Of a DNA stretch of 64,000 bases, positions 11,781 through 24,274 are shown piece after piece. The notes below the pieces were generated by a model. That model made no database searches and was not told the DNA's origin. It saw only the letters and a program-made list of their open reading frames with translations. A program made the position numbers and the translations under genes. This DNA comes from Phragmites australis (lineage: Eukaryota; Streptophyta; Magnoliopsida; Poales; Poaceae), in the NCBI RefSeq assembly GCF_958298935.1, contig NC_084923.1, positions 23,350,501 to 23,414,500 on the forward strand, written 5' to 3'. The number at the start of each line of letters is the position of its first letter. Positions within the stretch are counted from its first letter, which is position 1.

Positions 11781-13461
11781 TGTAGCATCTAAACCCCTAG
11801 ATAAGTGGTAAGTGTTTCGATATTAATGACAACTGTATCATTCTGACTAATGAGTTCGTTTTGAATGGAATCAATTTTTTAGTTTACAATGATTGAATGG
11901 GTTTTCTTGGCCCTCAGGGAATTCTATTGGTCGATCAAAAGGATATTTACGTCAAGACTAAGGATATTCTAGTTCTAAGTGTCACAAGGTGATGAAGTAC
12001 ACTTAGAGTACATATAGGTCTTTTTTTGCCTTTTTGACCATACTATAAAGGGGGGATAAGTGTTGTAGGTTGACCTAGTTGAGTCCAGACATAGTTGAAT
12101 GCACACTTGCGAAAATCTAGCACTAGGTAGCTCATAGAAGCTAATGGGTGAGAAGTTGAGAAGTTAGAACTTAAAGTCGATTGATTTGGATGAGTTTCAG
12201 AAAATTTGTTCTCACCAGATTGTCCAGTGTGAGATGGTTTAAACTCACTGGACTATTCTCCCTCTCAGTGATGGGTTCAAATGACCTCACCGGATTGTCC
12301 GGTGATTGGAGGAATTCTGCACCGGAGCATTTAACAGAAGTGTTATTTTTTAGAGAAAATCCGGGTTGAACTGACCAGATTATCCGGTGATCAGAAGGAA
12401 GCATACACCGAACTATATAACAGAAGCACTGTTTTTCTGGAGAAAAACCAAGATGAACTGACTGGATTGTCCGGTGACGTAAAGGAAGTTATCACCAAAC
12501 TATTTAACAGTGACTTAGTATTTTTGGAGGAAATGATTTATAAGTCAACGGATTGTCCGGTGATACTGTGAGAAGGAACACCGGACCATTTTGCAATGCC
12601 TACTGATAGATGGCAGACATCACGTGAAGAAAAGTAATCTCACCGGATTGTCCGGTGATGCCTGAGGCATGTGCACCGGACCATCTGGTGTTCACAGAAA
12701 ATGTGAGTGGTTGAGTAACAGCAAGATTTGGACCTTTAGCCTATATATACCCCCTCACTTGACTTCATACGTCTCTCTTGCAACCCAGAAGTATTCATAC
12801 ACAGTTGGTGTCATTTAGAAGCAAGGAGAGCACTTGAGGTGATTTGCTAGTTCTTAATTAGAGATTAAGGACTTCATTAGTGCTTCAAGAGTAGCGAGTG
12901 TGCATCTAGCTGTTGTTTAGGCTTGATAGGAATCAAGTGAACCAGTTAGCTTGTTACTCTTGGTGGTTGGCAACACCTAGCCGATCGTGGAGATTGGAGG
13001 TGTTCTCGGTGAGCTCTTGGAGGTCTTGTGGGAGCCCCAGGAAGCTCGTGCATTTGGTTTGATGCCTACCAATCTGGAGATGGAGAAGTGGCAATCACTA
13101 GTGAGCACTTGAGTCTTGGTGACTCAAGGGGGAGCGACATCCTTGTGTGGATGCTCCAACGAGGATTAGTGGAGAGTGCCAACTCTTCGATACCTTGGGA
13201 AAAACTCAGTGTCCTCTTTCCCTACTCTTGTTACATTCCGCATTCTGCTTCTAACATTTACTTCACGCAAGTTTCAATTCCACACTTTTCTTATGTTCTA
13301 TATGCTTGCATGTTTATTTTTATCATTCTAGCTTGCTAGGTCATCTAGATGCTTTTATTCATTCTAGGTTAAGGTTGTTTTTTGTTCTAGAATACGGTAG
13401 TTGGTTTAAGTTTTAATTAGTGCCCTATTCACCCCCCCTCTAGGGTCATTAGATCCTTTCA
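11781..13461 (+). repeat. 5' LTR of the copia element
   Basis: The 1681-bp LTR begins TGTAGCATCT and ends CCTTTCA. Between 12200 and 12700 it carries a series of imperfect palindromes of the form CACCGGA-x-TCCGGTG. A TATA-like CTATATATACC lies near 12742, suggesting transcription starts some 30 bp downstream. Confidence 0.9.
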
Positions 13462-13463
13462 AT

Positions 13464-13476
13464 TGGTATCAGAGCC
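13464..13476 (+). other. Primer-binding site of the copia element
   Basis: TGGTATCAGAGCC lies two bases after the 5' LTR end, complementary to the 3' end of initiator Met-tRNA. Confidence 0.88.
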
Positions 13477-13509
13477 TCGTGCTCTTGATAGGCTTAAAAT
13501 CCTAGAGCT

Positions 13510-15644
13510 ATGGCCTCAAGGAATGAGAGTAGCGTGCCAAGGTTCGATGGAAAGAACTTCGCCTATTGGAAAGTTCCCATGGCAAGCTATCTTGAGGCGA
13601 TTTCCAGTGAAGCTTGGCTAGCCGCTTCCATTGGGTTTGATCACCCTTTTACCGACCAACAAGTTAGAATGCTATATTTGAGGGAATTAGTGAAGAGGTT
13701 TTCTCTAGAATTCATAGCAAGGAATATGCTAATGAGATTTGGACCGCTCTTTGTGAAATTCATGAGGGTTCTAGGGAAATTCGTGAGGAAAGATATCATG
13801 TGCTTAGGAATACTCTTAATCAATTCAAGATGCTTCCAAATGAGATGTGCAATGATATGTATTCTCGCATGAATATGCTTGTAGAAGAAATTAACTCTCT
13901 TGAACTAACTCAATTGTCTCAAGGAAACGTCATTCGTAGGATCTTGATGGTGTTTCCGAAGCCGCAATACAACATTGTCATATCTCTTTTTCATGAAAGG
14001 GACATTATGACCATCACCGATGTTGTTGGAAAGATATATGCTCATAAGATGTTCTTGTTTGGAGATCATGAGTCTTCATCCAAGAAAAATCTTGCTCTCA
14101 ATGCAAAGATGGTTGACAAGAAGAAGAAGAAGATAAAGCTCCCATCATCAAGCGAGAGCAATGAAGAAGATAGTGATGATGATAATGACTCTGACACCGA
14201 GCTTGCTCTTCTCATGAGAAGAACCACAAGGACGATCTCCAAATTCCAAAAGAAGGGCTACAACTATGATCCCAAGAAGAACAAATTTTGCCAAAAGAAA
14301 TTTGATAAGTTCGGTGGAGAAGATAAGAAGAGATGCTACAATTGTGGTGAACTTGGCCAAATGTCATATGATTGCCCTCAACCAAAGAAGAAGAATATAA
14401 ACAAGGGCAAGAAGAACAAGGGCAAGAATATTGAAGCAAATGAAGATGGGACAAGCACAAGAAGAAGAGCCAAGATAAGCATTCAAGGAAGAAGCTCTTC
14501 AACAAGAAGGGTGGAGAACGCAAGGCCTACATTGTTTGGTGAATGGGTCTCCGGCGAAAGCTCAAGTGATGACTCAAGCAATGATGAAGACAACAATTTG
14601 GCGGGCCTCACTATCACAAATGATGATGATGCACCTCTACCTAGACCACCTATGTGCCTCATGACAAAAGGTAATAATAAGGTGAGTAGTGACGAAGATG
14701 ATAGTAGTGATGATGATGGTCTTTCTCCTAATGATCTATCTAAGCTAATGAATGACTATGCTACTATCATCAAGAAACAAAAAGATAAAATCAAGTCTCT
14801 TGAAAATGCTAATGCTATGCTTAGTTCTAGTCATAATGAGTTGCTTGCTAAATACAATGATGTACTTAAGAAAAATAATGAAGTAGTTTCATCTAGCAAG
14901 TCTCTTGAGGCTAGTAACAAAAAGCTAAAACTTGAGCATGTTGACTTGAAATGCAAATATCAAGAACTTGAACTTGCTTATGATGCCATTAATTCTTCTC
15001 TAAATGAATTATCTACTATTAAAGTAGTTAAGATCAATGCATCTACATCTTGTGATGATCTCATTGAAATATCTTTCTCATCTTCATGTGATAATGTATT
15101 ATCTTTAAAGACTAACCATGCAAGGGAAAAAGAGCTTAGAGATGAGATTGCAAGCTTAAATTCATGTGTGGTCCGGTTGACTAAGGGGGAATACAAGCAT
15201 AAAGAAATCCTCATGAAGAATGCTATGTACTACAACAACAGAAGCATTGGTTGCTTCCCTAACCCAGTGGAAAAGGTCATCAAATCCCCAGAGATAAACA
15301 AGTACTTCATCAAAGAAGTTGGATCCTATTGTCAACATTGTGAAGTCACCGGTCACCACACAAGGGAGTGTCTCATCCGTTCCAAACCCCTTCCCACTTT
15401 TCCATCTAAATACATGTCTACTTTTAATGGTCATCATATTCTATTGGATAAGCTTAAGAGTGGCAAAGTCATGGCTAAGTTCATTGGAACTCAAGCCAAA
15501 GGCAAGCTTCCAAGGCAAATTTGGGCGCCTAAGAATCTTGTGTCTCACATGAAAGGTACCAAACTTGGTTGGGTACCTAATCAAAAGCATGATCCCATGT
15601 GTGTAGGTGAACTACAAAGCCGGCAGAAAGTATTGGGTGCTTGA
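13510..15644 (+). pseudogene. Copia gag (nucleocapsid) remnant
   Basis: Gag packages element RNA. The start (MASRNESSVPRFDGKNFAYW) follows the leader and fits SIRE-type gag. The frame shifts between about 13640 and 13800. The longest remaining reading is 13800-15644 (614 residues). It holds a CCHC zinc knuckle near residues 179-192 whose histidine is replaced by glutamine (CYNCGELGQMSYDC), long acidic and lysine-rich tracts, a coiled-coil-like stretch near residues 320-400, and a second, intact knuckle (CQHCEVTGHHTREC) near residue 510. The frameshift and the lost zinc ligand make it non-functional. The next frame (protease) overlaps its end. Confidence 0.85.
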
Positions 15645-18600
15645 TAGTGGTTGTACACAATATATGACCGGCAATGTAAAGATGTTCACCTCTCTAGAAG
15701 ATGAAGTGGGCGGACATGATAAAGTCACCTTTGGTGATAAATCAAAAGCAAATATGGTAGGTTTGGGTAAGGTGGCAATCTCCAATGATCTCTCCATCTC
15801 CAATGTACTTTTAGTTGAGTCTCTTAGTTTCAATTTACTTTCAGTAGCTCAACTATGCGATTTAGGCTTCACATGCTTATTTAGTGATGTTGATGTTGTG
15901 ATTACTAGAAAGAAGCATAATGATCTAATCTTTAAAGGCTTTAGACATGGATATATATATCTTGTGGATTTTTCGTCTAATGAAGCTAGCTTGACAACAT
16001 GCCTCTTCACCAAGACATCTTTGGGTTGACTTTGGCATCGACGACTTGCTCATATTGGAATGAGCCAACTCAAGAAGGCATTCAAGAACGGAATGGTGGT
16101 AGGTTTGAAGGATGTAATCTTCAAGAAGGACAAATTGTATAGTGCCTACCAAGCGGAAAAGCAAGTTGCAAGCTCACATCCTTATAAGGCTATGATGTCT
16201 ACATCAAGACCCTTGGAGCTACTACACATGGATCTCTTCAAACCAACCACCTACAAAAGTCTTGGTGGTAATCTCTATTGCTTTGTTATTGTTGATGATT
16301 ATACAAGATACACTTGGACTTTCTTTCTAGATGACATGAGCAAGACCGTTTGGATCTTCAAAAAATTCACAAAGAGGACTCAAAATGAGTTTCAAGCAAC
16401 ATTGGTGAAGATTCTAAGCGACAACGGGACGGAGTTCAAGAATACTCAAGTTGAAGAGTATTGTGAAGAAAGAGGCATCAAGCATGAGTTTTGATCCACC
16501 TATACTCTTCAACAAAATGGTGTGGTGGAGAGGAAGAACAAGACATTGATTACACTTGCAAGAGCTATGTTGGATGAGTATGGCACGCCGAAGAAGTTTC
16601 GGGTGGAAGTAATCAACATGGCATGCCATGCGTCAAATATAGTGTATCTCCACCGACTATTGAAGAAGACGCCATACGAGCTTCTCATTGGGAGGAAACC
16701 CAATATCTCCTATTTTTGGGTGTTTGGTTGTAAGTGCTTTATCTTCAAAAAGAGAGAACGTCTATGGAAGTTTGAGCGTCATTGTGATATTGGTTTTCTT
16801 GTTGGTTATGTATCTAACTCCAAAGCATATAGAGTATTGAACAATACCACCGGTTTTGTTGAAGAAACATGTGATGTGGAGTTTGATGAATCTAATGGCT
16901 CCCAAGGAGAAGGCATTGCTTGTGATTATGTAGGTGATGAACCATTAAGAGAAGTGATAAAGAAGATAGCCATTAGGGATATCAAGCCTAAGGAAGGTGA
17001 CGAAGACATGCCTACTACTTCCACTCCACATACTTCCTTAGCACCCCAAGGGGATCAAGATGAGGCAAAGGATGATCAATATCTTCCTATACATGATACA
17101 CACATCTCTCAAGATGAAGCTCAAGCTCAAGCTGATGCTAGACCACCGCAAGATACACCACAAGTGCCACAAGTGAAGCAAACTCATATCTCAAAGAATC
17201 ACCCAATTGATTTGATCATTGGGAGTCCATCAAAGGGAGTAAGGACTAGTTCTCAATACACTTCATTTTGTGAACATTACTCATTTGTTTCTTGTGTGGA
17301 ACCCACTCATGTAGAAGAAGCCCTCAAGGATCTGGATTGGGTGATGGCAATGCAGGATGAACTTAATAACTTCACCCGCAACGAAGTTTGGATACTTGAA
17401 GAGAGGCCACAAGACAAGAACGTCATTGGTACAAAGTGGGTCTTCTGTAACAAACAAGATGAAAACTGAGTGGTGGTTCGGAAAAGGCAAGATTAGTCGC
17501 TCAAGGTTTTGCACAAGTGGAAGGCTTGGATTTTGGCGAAACATTCACTCCTGTGGCAAGACTAGAAGCTATACGTATCCTTCTTGCATTCGCTTCTCAT
17601 CACAATATAAAATTATACCAAATGAATGTGATGAGTGCTTTTTTAAATGGATATATAAATGAACTTATATTTGTTGAACAACCACCTGTTTTTGAAGATC
17701 ATAGATATCCTAATCATGTGTATAGGTTGCACAAGGCGCTTTATGGACTCAAGTAAGCCCCAAGAGCTTGGTATGAATGCCTACGTAACTTCCTCATCAT
17801 CCAAGGATTCAAGATCGGGAGGGTGGACACCACATTGTTCACAAAAACCATCGACAATGAGCTTTTCCTTTGTCAAATTTATGTTGATGATATAATCTTT
17901 GGTTCAACTAACAAGGAATTTTGCAAGGAATTCGGGGACTTGATGTCAAAAGAGTTCAAGATGTCAATGATTGGTGAGCTCAACTACTTCCTTAGGTTTC
18001 AAGTCAAGCAATTGAAGGAAGGGACTTTCATCCATCAAGAGAAGTACACGAAGGATATTCTCAAGAAATTCAAGATGGATGATTGCAAGACAATCAAGAC
18101 TCCAATGCCTACCAATGGACATCTCGACTTGGATGAATCGGGTAAATCAATTGACCAAAAGCTTTACAAAATTGGGTCTCCCCTTTACCTTACCGTATCT
18201 AGACCCGATATTATGTTTAGTGTATGCATGTGCGCTCGCTTTCAAGATAATCCTAAAGAATCTCATCTTAACGCCGTAAAAAGAATCTTGAGATATCTTA
18301 AGTATACACATAGCATAGGTTTGTGGTATCACAAAGGTGCTAGTTTTCTACTCTTAGGTTACTCGGATTCGGACTTTGCCGGATGTCGTGTGGATCGTAA
18401 GAGTACTTCAGGTGGGTGCCACTTGCTATGGCGGTCCCTTGTTTCTTGGTCTTCTAAAAAGCAAAATTCCGTAGCTTTGTCTATAGCGGAAACCGAATAT
18501 ATAGCCGCCGGAGCTGTTGTGCTCAAATCCTTTATATGAAGCAAACCTTGTTAGACTTTGGTGTTAATCTAGAGGAGATTTCACTCTTTTGTGACAATGA

Positions 18601-18673
18601 GAGTGCCGTAAAACTTGCAAATAATCCGGTACAACACTCTTGCACAAAGTACATAGATATCCATCATCACTTC
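15607..18673 (+). pseudogene. Copia pol (protease, integrase, RT, RNase H), first part
   Basis: Domains appear in copia order but in broken frames. The protease motif VLDSGCTQYMTG is near 15640. A stop at 16027-16029 precedes the GAG-pre-integrase motif LWHRRLAHIG. The zinc-binding segment KLYSAYQAEKQ has tyrosines where cysteines are expected. The integrase core is visible as LLHMDLFKP, ILSDNGTEF and NGVVERKNKT (16200-16560). RT begins near 17290 (WVMAMQDELNNF) and includes YVDDIIFGST at about 17880. RNase H shows SDSDFAGCRVDRKSTSG near 18370. A stop at 18537-18539 and several frameshifts interrupt it. The reading is cut at 18673 by the gypsy solo LTR and resumes at 22794. Confidence 0.9.
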
Positions 18674-21600
18674 TGTAACACCCTAATTTTTCTAATTCCA
18701 AATTGTTCTCAATATATGTTAAAGTTCAAATGAGTTTAAATATTTTATTTTAAAAAGAGAAGGAAACCCTATTTTATATGAAAGAAAAAGAAAATGACAT
18801 AGGATATAAGTGAATATCTTGCATTCATGCTGAATTAGGCAAATAAGATTTTTATTTGATTTTTAATGAATTTATTTGAAGAGTTTTTACCTGGATTTTG
18901 AATTTGAATTTGGATTTGAATTCATAGGAAAAAGAAAAAAGAATAAAATCCCTTCTAGGCCGTCTTTTCTCTTTTCGGCTAGCTTTTCCCTCGGCTTCGG
19001 CCCAGCCGTCGCCGGTTTCCCCTCCCACCTGGGCCGCCTGCCTCGGCCCATCTCCGCGCGCCATCCCCGCGCGCCGAACCGCCCACCTGAGTCGCTGACA
19101 TGCGGGTCCCGCATGTCAGGACCTTCTTCCTCCTTCAGTCGGACTCCGACTCAGAGACGGGAATGCGTCGGCCGCCGATTTCCGTTCGAATCCGAGGTCA
19201 AATCGAACCCGATAGCTTCTAGAGAGATGCCAAATCAAACCCCCGGGATCCCCTCTATCTCTAGCCGGCCTTATCTCTAAGGAAATCGCGGATTTGAGCT
19301 CGGATGCATCTCCCCGCCGCCGTGTCCGAGTTGATCTCGTTGCGCCGTCGCCCTGGACACCCCGAGCTACCTATATAAGCAGAGCCTCCCTCCCCGAACG
19401 CATCTCAACCAGAGTTCGCCAAAACCCGAGCCTTAGACGCCGAGTTCAGAGCTCGCCGCGCTGCCCTCGCCGCCGCTTCGACCGAGCTCGCCGCCACGCC
19501 GTTCCAGAGCATCGCAGCGCATCCCGAGCCCACCATCGCGAGTGCCTCCAACCACAGAAGCTTTTCCCGCCGTCGATTTGATCTCTGCGCCGCTGGAGAG
19601 CCTACTCCGACGAGCTCCCGAAGCAGTCGCCGCCCCCTTCCGTCGCCGACCACCTTCCCGTGACGTGCCGCCTCTGGTAAGCCCCAAAACGAGATCTGAT
19701 GAGGACATCACTCTTTCGGATACACACACACCGAATATTCCTCCAACACTAGGTCCATTGACACGAGCTCGTGCACGTCAACTAAATCATGAGGTGAGCT
19801 CGTTCCTTAGTGTTCCTTTATACTTTGATGAGGATGGGATGCTACTGAATAATTGTGATGTATTGCTACTTAGGAACACGGGAGAAGAACAGCATGGCGC
19901 CCAAGCCAAGGTGGAGGCCCAATCCAGTTCGAGTCCGTTTCGGAGTCCAGGACCAGTCCGCACTAAAATCGTCGCCCAGGACTCATACGGACTCCGTTTT
20001 TGACGTTCTACACATGGTTCGAAAGCTAAGGAGATAAGCTTTCCAACGGTTCTGGTCCCATGTCCAAATTCTTTCTGAGTCAACGGGAATCGTCGAAACA
20101 AGTGGACGTCCAGAATCTGTCAGGGTGCTGCGCCACCATCTTTTGGTCCGTTGGGCCGTGTAACGTGTTGGAGTCCATTAGGGACGCGTCCAGGGGTCCT
20201 TGGCCGACCCTAGTCTTTTATATACAGTAGCCGCCGCCCTAATTAGGGTTGGGTTTTGCTTAGATATTGATCTACACACAGTTGTGAGATTTTCGCTCTT
20301 GTTCCGGACCGACTAGGCCGCCACAAGTGTTTGTGGAACCCCGACTTCGAGTACTTGAATTCAATTCGTAATATTTCAGATTGCATCTTCTACGTTCTTG
20401 CTTGTGTTCTCGGTACGCTTGCAGGGATTGAGCCTTCTTGGCGAGGTCAACCGCGCGACACGGTTGATAACCATCGGAGCTGTGGTGTAGTGATTACAAG
20501 GGAGACGATCTGTTCGGGTCGAAGCCTTTGGATCATCAACGTCGAGTTCTCCACCCACCGACTTATCGCTACCTATCGGAAGATCAGACCAACATTACTC
20601 ATCAAGATCACCGTTCCCTCCTGATGCTTTTCCGCCGCTTGTCGTCGTGATCCGAGCCGGCGACGAGGTTTGCGCTTGTCTCTGGCGAGTCGCCGTCGTG
20701 CCCGAGCTCGGCTCCGCTGAAGAACACCCTGCCGACCGCCCAAACCTTCCCCAGCCGTCGGATCCGAAGCCCTCGGCCCAGATTAGATCTGTTCTTACCC
20801 CTTTGGTCAACCAATCAGAAGCTGCCACGTGTTGCCACTTAACCCAGTCAGCAGCCATGCCATGTCACCCATCCACCTCGGCCGCCACCTCAACCTTTCT
20901 GCTGATGTGTCACCCTTGTCACCATGCCACGTCAGCCTGAGCTACCCAGTCAGTAATTCAAACCTTTTTTAGTATAAAAATAAATCTGATAATTCCTTTA
21001 ACTGGTAATTTTGCAATTTAGCCCATGAACTTTTCTGAAATAACAAAAAGAGCCCTGTATTTTTACAGTTAGGTCCCTATACTTTTTCATAATTACATTT
21101 TCGTCCCTCCATTTTTACAAAAAGGTCCCTGGACTTTCTGATAATTCAATTTATGTCCTTTTCTTTTTCCAGATTTAGCCCTAGACTTGTTTTAGCCCTA
21201 ACTTTTCCATCGTGACTTCGATTTAAGCGATTCTTGCGTCGATGGATTCGTTTTTCAGTGCTCTTTCTTTTTAGCCAGTTTTTATCTCGTTGTTCTTTTG
21301 TTTTGTGCTATGTTCTTAGTGTATTTTGTTTGTTTGTTTGCCGGTAATTGTGCGATTTGCCGATAACGCCCCGGATCAATTTGAAGAACATCAAGACCAG
21401 GAGCAAGAATACACTGAGCAGCAGCAAGGAGAAGGCAAGTGTCCTTGATCATATTGAACCTACATTTTTTTTAAATGTTTTGTTTTACAAAACTGCATGC
21501 AATGTCTGTCAATATGATGGGTAGTCACCTATGTTAGGGTTCTTCCCTAGATTTTCCCTTATCATCTCTTGGAACCTAGATGGGTTATGGTTAGGAGTCT

Positions 21601-22793
21601 TTTATGGGTAGATTGCTTAGCCTTGCTTTTGGGATATTGGGAAGTGTCATGATTTTGACTAATGAACATATGCAGTAATGATGGTTAATATGATGATGTT
21701 TTAGCAACATGGAACCTTAGGTCTTGAGCATAAGGGTGTTGGTGATAGTTGTCACGGTTATGACGTTGGTTTAGTGTTTGCTCAAGTAACCTAAGTAAGG
21801 ACCGGTTCATGGAGCGACAACCCAAGAAGTAACGTACCAACCACGAGGCTGATATGGGTGAGGTGTGACATACTGATTAGAGTCTGTCCAGTGTGCGTTG
21901 GGTCAGCACAAAAGGGGGCTTCTGGGTATGAGCTTTGCTTGCGTAAAGCCTGGCGGTGAAACCTAGTGGGCAGACATGCACTAGATTAGTCTCTGGTTAG
22001 TGGAAAGTGTCATACAGTGATTCTTGGTGGCACACCACTGGCGTGTGTTAAGTGTCTTGCAAACACGGCAACATGGAATTCACTGACTCGTGGGTAAAGT
22101 TGGACAACCTCTGCAGAGTGTAAAACTGTTATAACAGCCGTGCTCACGGATACGAGAGACTTGGATCCTCACATGATTAGATGGTGAGTTGGTTTTGGTT
22201 CTGGTACAGGGAGTACTAGATGTTGTGGTTTGGTCTTAGTACAGGGAATACTAGACGGTTGTGGTATGTAGGGTGGGGAACCTTGTATGCTAAATGATGG
22301 ATTGTTGGGTTACATTCACTTAATACATGTCTAATGCTTTTGAGTCCAAATGTGTTTTCGTTACTCGCATTTACGCAAATAATACCTTATGTCCACCTAC
22401 TCTTGATATAAGCCTGCATGTCATTATTTTCCCACACTTACTGAGTACATTATGTGCTCACCCTTGCTTTCTCCTACCAAAAACATATGCTGCTCGGTGG
22501 AAGACTTTGAGGATTTCCAAGACGACGACCTGGTGTTCTAAGGAGCGTATCTTCCAGTCGGTGCCTGTGGAGTTTTGGTCGCCAATGCTTTCGTTCTGCT
22601 GCCGTCGTTTAGATGATGTCATTTAGGTTAAATTTTGAGATTGCTTAGGTAAAGTCTTTTATTGTAAGAGGTGAACATTTAATTAAATAAAGTATTGCTT
22701 TTGTTACTTCACCTATGACGTCCTTATGTGTGTTAAACTTCCTGGGCACACATAAGCCGCACTTGGTTTTGGCCGTTAAAACCGGGTGTGACA
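18674..22793 (+). repeat. Solo LTR of a long-LTR gypsy element (Tekay/Del-like), inserted in copia RNase H
   Basis: It starts TGTAACACCCTAATT and ends CCGGGTGTGACA. The duplication ACTTC flanks it (18669-18673 and 22794-22798), and the copia reading continues across it without loss. No gag, pol, primer-binding site or polypurine tract lies inside, so recombination between the two original LTRs has removed the body. Minus the nested 908-bp LTR and its duplication, it is about 3.2 kb. A TATA-like CCTATATAAGC lies near 19370. The segment ACTGAGTACATTATGTGCTC near 22440 resembles one in the LTR at 1805-4953. Readings inside, such as 18876-19280, are GC-rich LTR sequence and not genes. Confidence 0.85.
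19697..20604 (+). repeat. CRM-type gypsy solo LTR nested in the larger solo LTR
   Basis: The 908-bp segment starts TGATGAGGACATCACT and ends ACATTACTCATCA. It is flanked by the perfect duplication AGATC (19692-19696 and 20605-20609). Its first 200 bp encode the same pol tail (DEDIT..., GPLTRARARQLN, EVSSFL) found in the other CRM-type LTRs of the window. A TATA-like TTTTATATACAGTAG lies near 20216. Confidence 0.9.
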
Positions 22794-22951
22794 ACTTCCT
22801 TAGAGACCATGTGGCTAATGGTAACATATCTCTTAGTGGTGTAAGGTCGGAAGATCAATTGGCGGATATCTTCACAAAACCTCTAGATGAAGCCACTTTT
22901 AGTAGGTTGCGAAGTGAGCTAAACATTATAGATGCTTCAGATATCATGTGA
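22794..22951 (+). pseudogene. Copia pol, C-terminal end after the solo LTR
   Basis: Joined to the sequence ending at 18673, this gives the end of copia RNase H. It includes RDHVANGNISL, then QLADIFTKPLDEATFSRLR, and a stop at 22949-22951. The ADIFTKPL motif is highly characteristic of plant copia elements. Its survival in frame across the duplication confirms the exact insertion point of the solo LTR. Confidence 0.9.
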
Positions 22952-24274
22952 TGCCTTGGTCATATAGATGCATTCATGATAGGCGCTTGTCTAACCTTTT
23001 CAAAATAGTGATGAACATGGGTTTTGCTTGAAATGGTGGTTCCCGAGTTTTTCTCAAGGCATGTTATTGGGTTCACCATGAAGAAACTTGAGAAGGGAAG
23101 TAATATGACAAGATAGTTTAATTTAAGCTATGCATTCACATGACATATAATTTGCACTCATGTTTAAATTCATGCACTTATTATGCATTGCATGTGCATT
23201 GGCCGTAGAGATCACAAAGGAGAATATCACTCTTTGAGAATGTTGTTCGCTTTCCATTTGAACAAACACCTCTATAAGTGTGATTAGAAAGATATAAGTG
23301 CTTAATGCCTATTGGGTCATGTCCTAGCGAATTTAAAGCCTTAATATTTGAATTTATAGGCAATATGGCTCAAACATTTCGTTGGAGTTTTCCTCCTCTT
23401 TCTTTGGTTCCTATTTGCCTATTTCAAAATTATTATATGATAGCCTTTAAGCAAATATTTAAAAAGGAGTGTTTGATAGGGTGAGATTTCACTGAAACTG
23501 GTCCAAACATGTGTTTTCATTGTGTGGTTGTTGAAAGTTTGGACTTAGTGTGAGATTTTAGCTCTGCAGAAATCTTTCCTTCTCACCGGATGATTCGGTG
23601 CTCCCGTGGTTAATCTCAACGGATCATCCGGTGCTTGGCTGTCGACGTTTGCTAAGGTTTCTGGAAATCTGTCCGGTGCTCTTTAAGTTGACTTCACCGG
23701 ACCTTCCGGTGTTCATATTAGAGGCAGAACACTCACAGTGGAAAGAAATGGTCCGACGAGTTCAAAGTTTTCTTCACCGGACCATCCGGTGTGCTTATTA
23801 GAATTTTTAAGGCAATTTGGTCCGGTGAGCTTCAGATCAAACATCGAACTATCCGGTGTTCCAATTTTAGCGAAGATTCAAAATTTCAAAGGTTCTGTTA
23901 ATTTGTGCGGTGTATTATCCGGTGCTCACTTCTGTTATCACCGGACTATCCAGTGCTCATAATTTCGGTGGGACCCACCTGTTATATATCTCTTGTCCGT
24001 GTGGCCGAACCTCTTCGATCTATCGGCCGAAGCTCCTCGCCTCCGCACCAGTCGCCCCCCCCCCCCCCCCAGCTCCACATTTTTGGCTCCGCATCCATTG
24101 CTCGTCGCTGACCATCTCTTATGTTGCACTGTTATCCACCGTAGTTTGCGTCACCACCCTGCTAAAACCGAGCCGCAACTGCCGACACCGTAAATTTCCT
24201 CAACGCCGCCACCACTCGAGCTCGCCGCTGGCCACAGGACGACCTCCACGCTCTAGAATCTTCAAACTCTTCGT
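22952..24274 (+). other. Copia internal spacer with U3-like palindromes ahead of the extra ORF
   Basis: Positions 22952-23460 hold nothing recognisable. From about 23580 to 23960 the spacer carries repeated imperfect palindromes such as CACCGGACCATCCGGTG, the same motif family seen in both LTRs. A TATA-like GTTATATATCTC lies near 23980, followed by a run of 14 or more C residues at about 24056-24070. This resembles the LTR promoter layout and precedes the extra ORF. No protein reading here is credible. Confidence 0.55.

Noticed and set aside
18876..19280. 134-codon GC-rich reading frame
   Set aside because: It lies within the solo LTR, has opposite-strand frames of equal quality, and shows no domain. 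LTR GC content explains it.
24056..24071. Poly-C tract as a possible regulatory or G-quadruplex element
   Set aside because: A single homopolymer run does not by itself support a function and its length may be a sequencing artefact.
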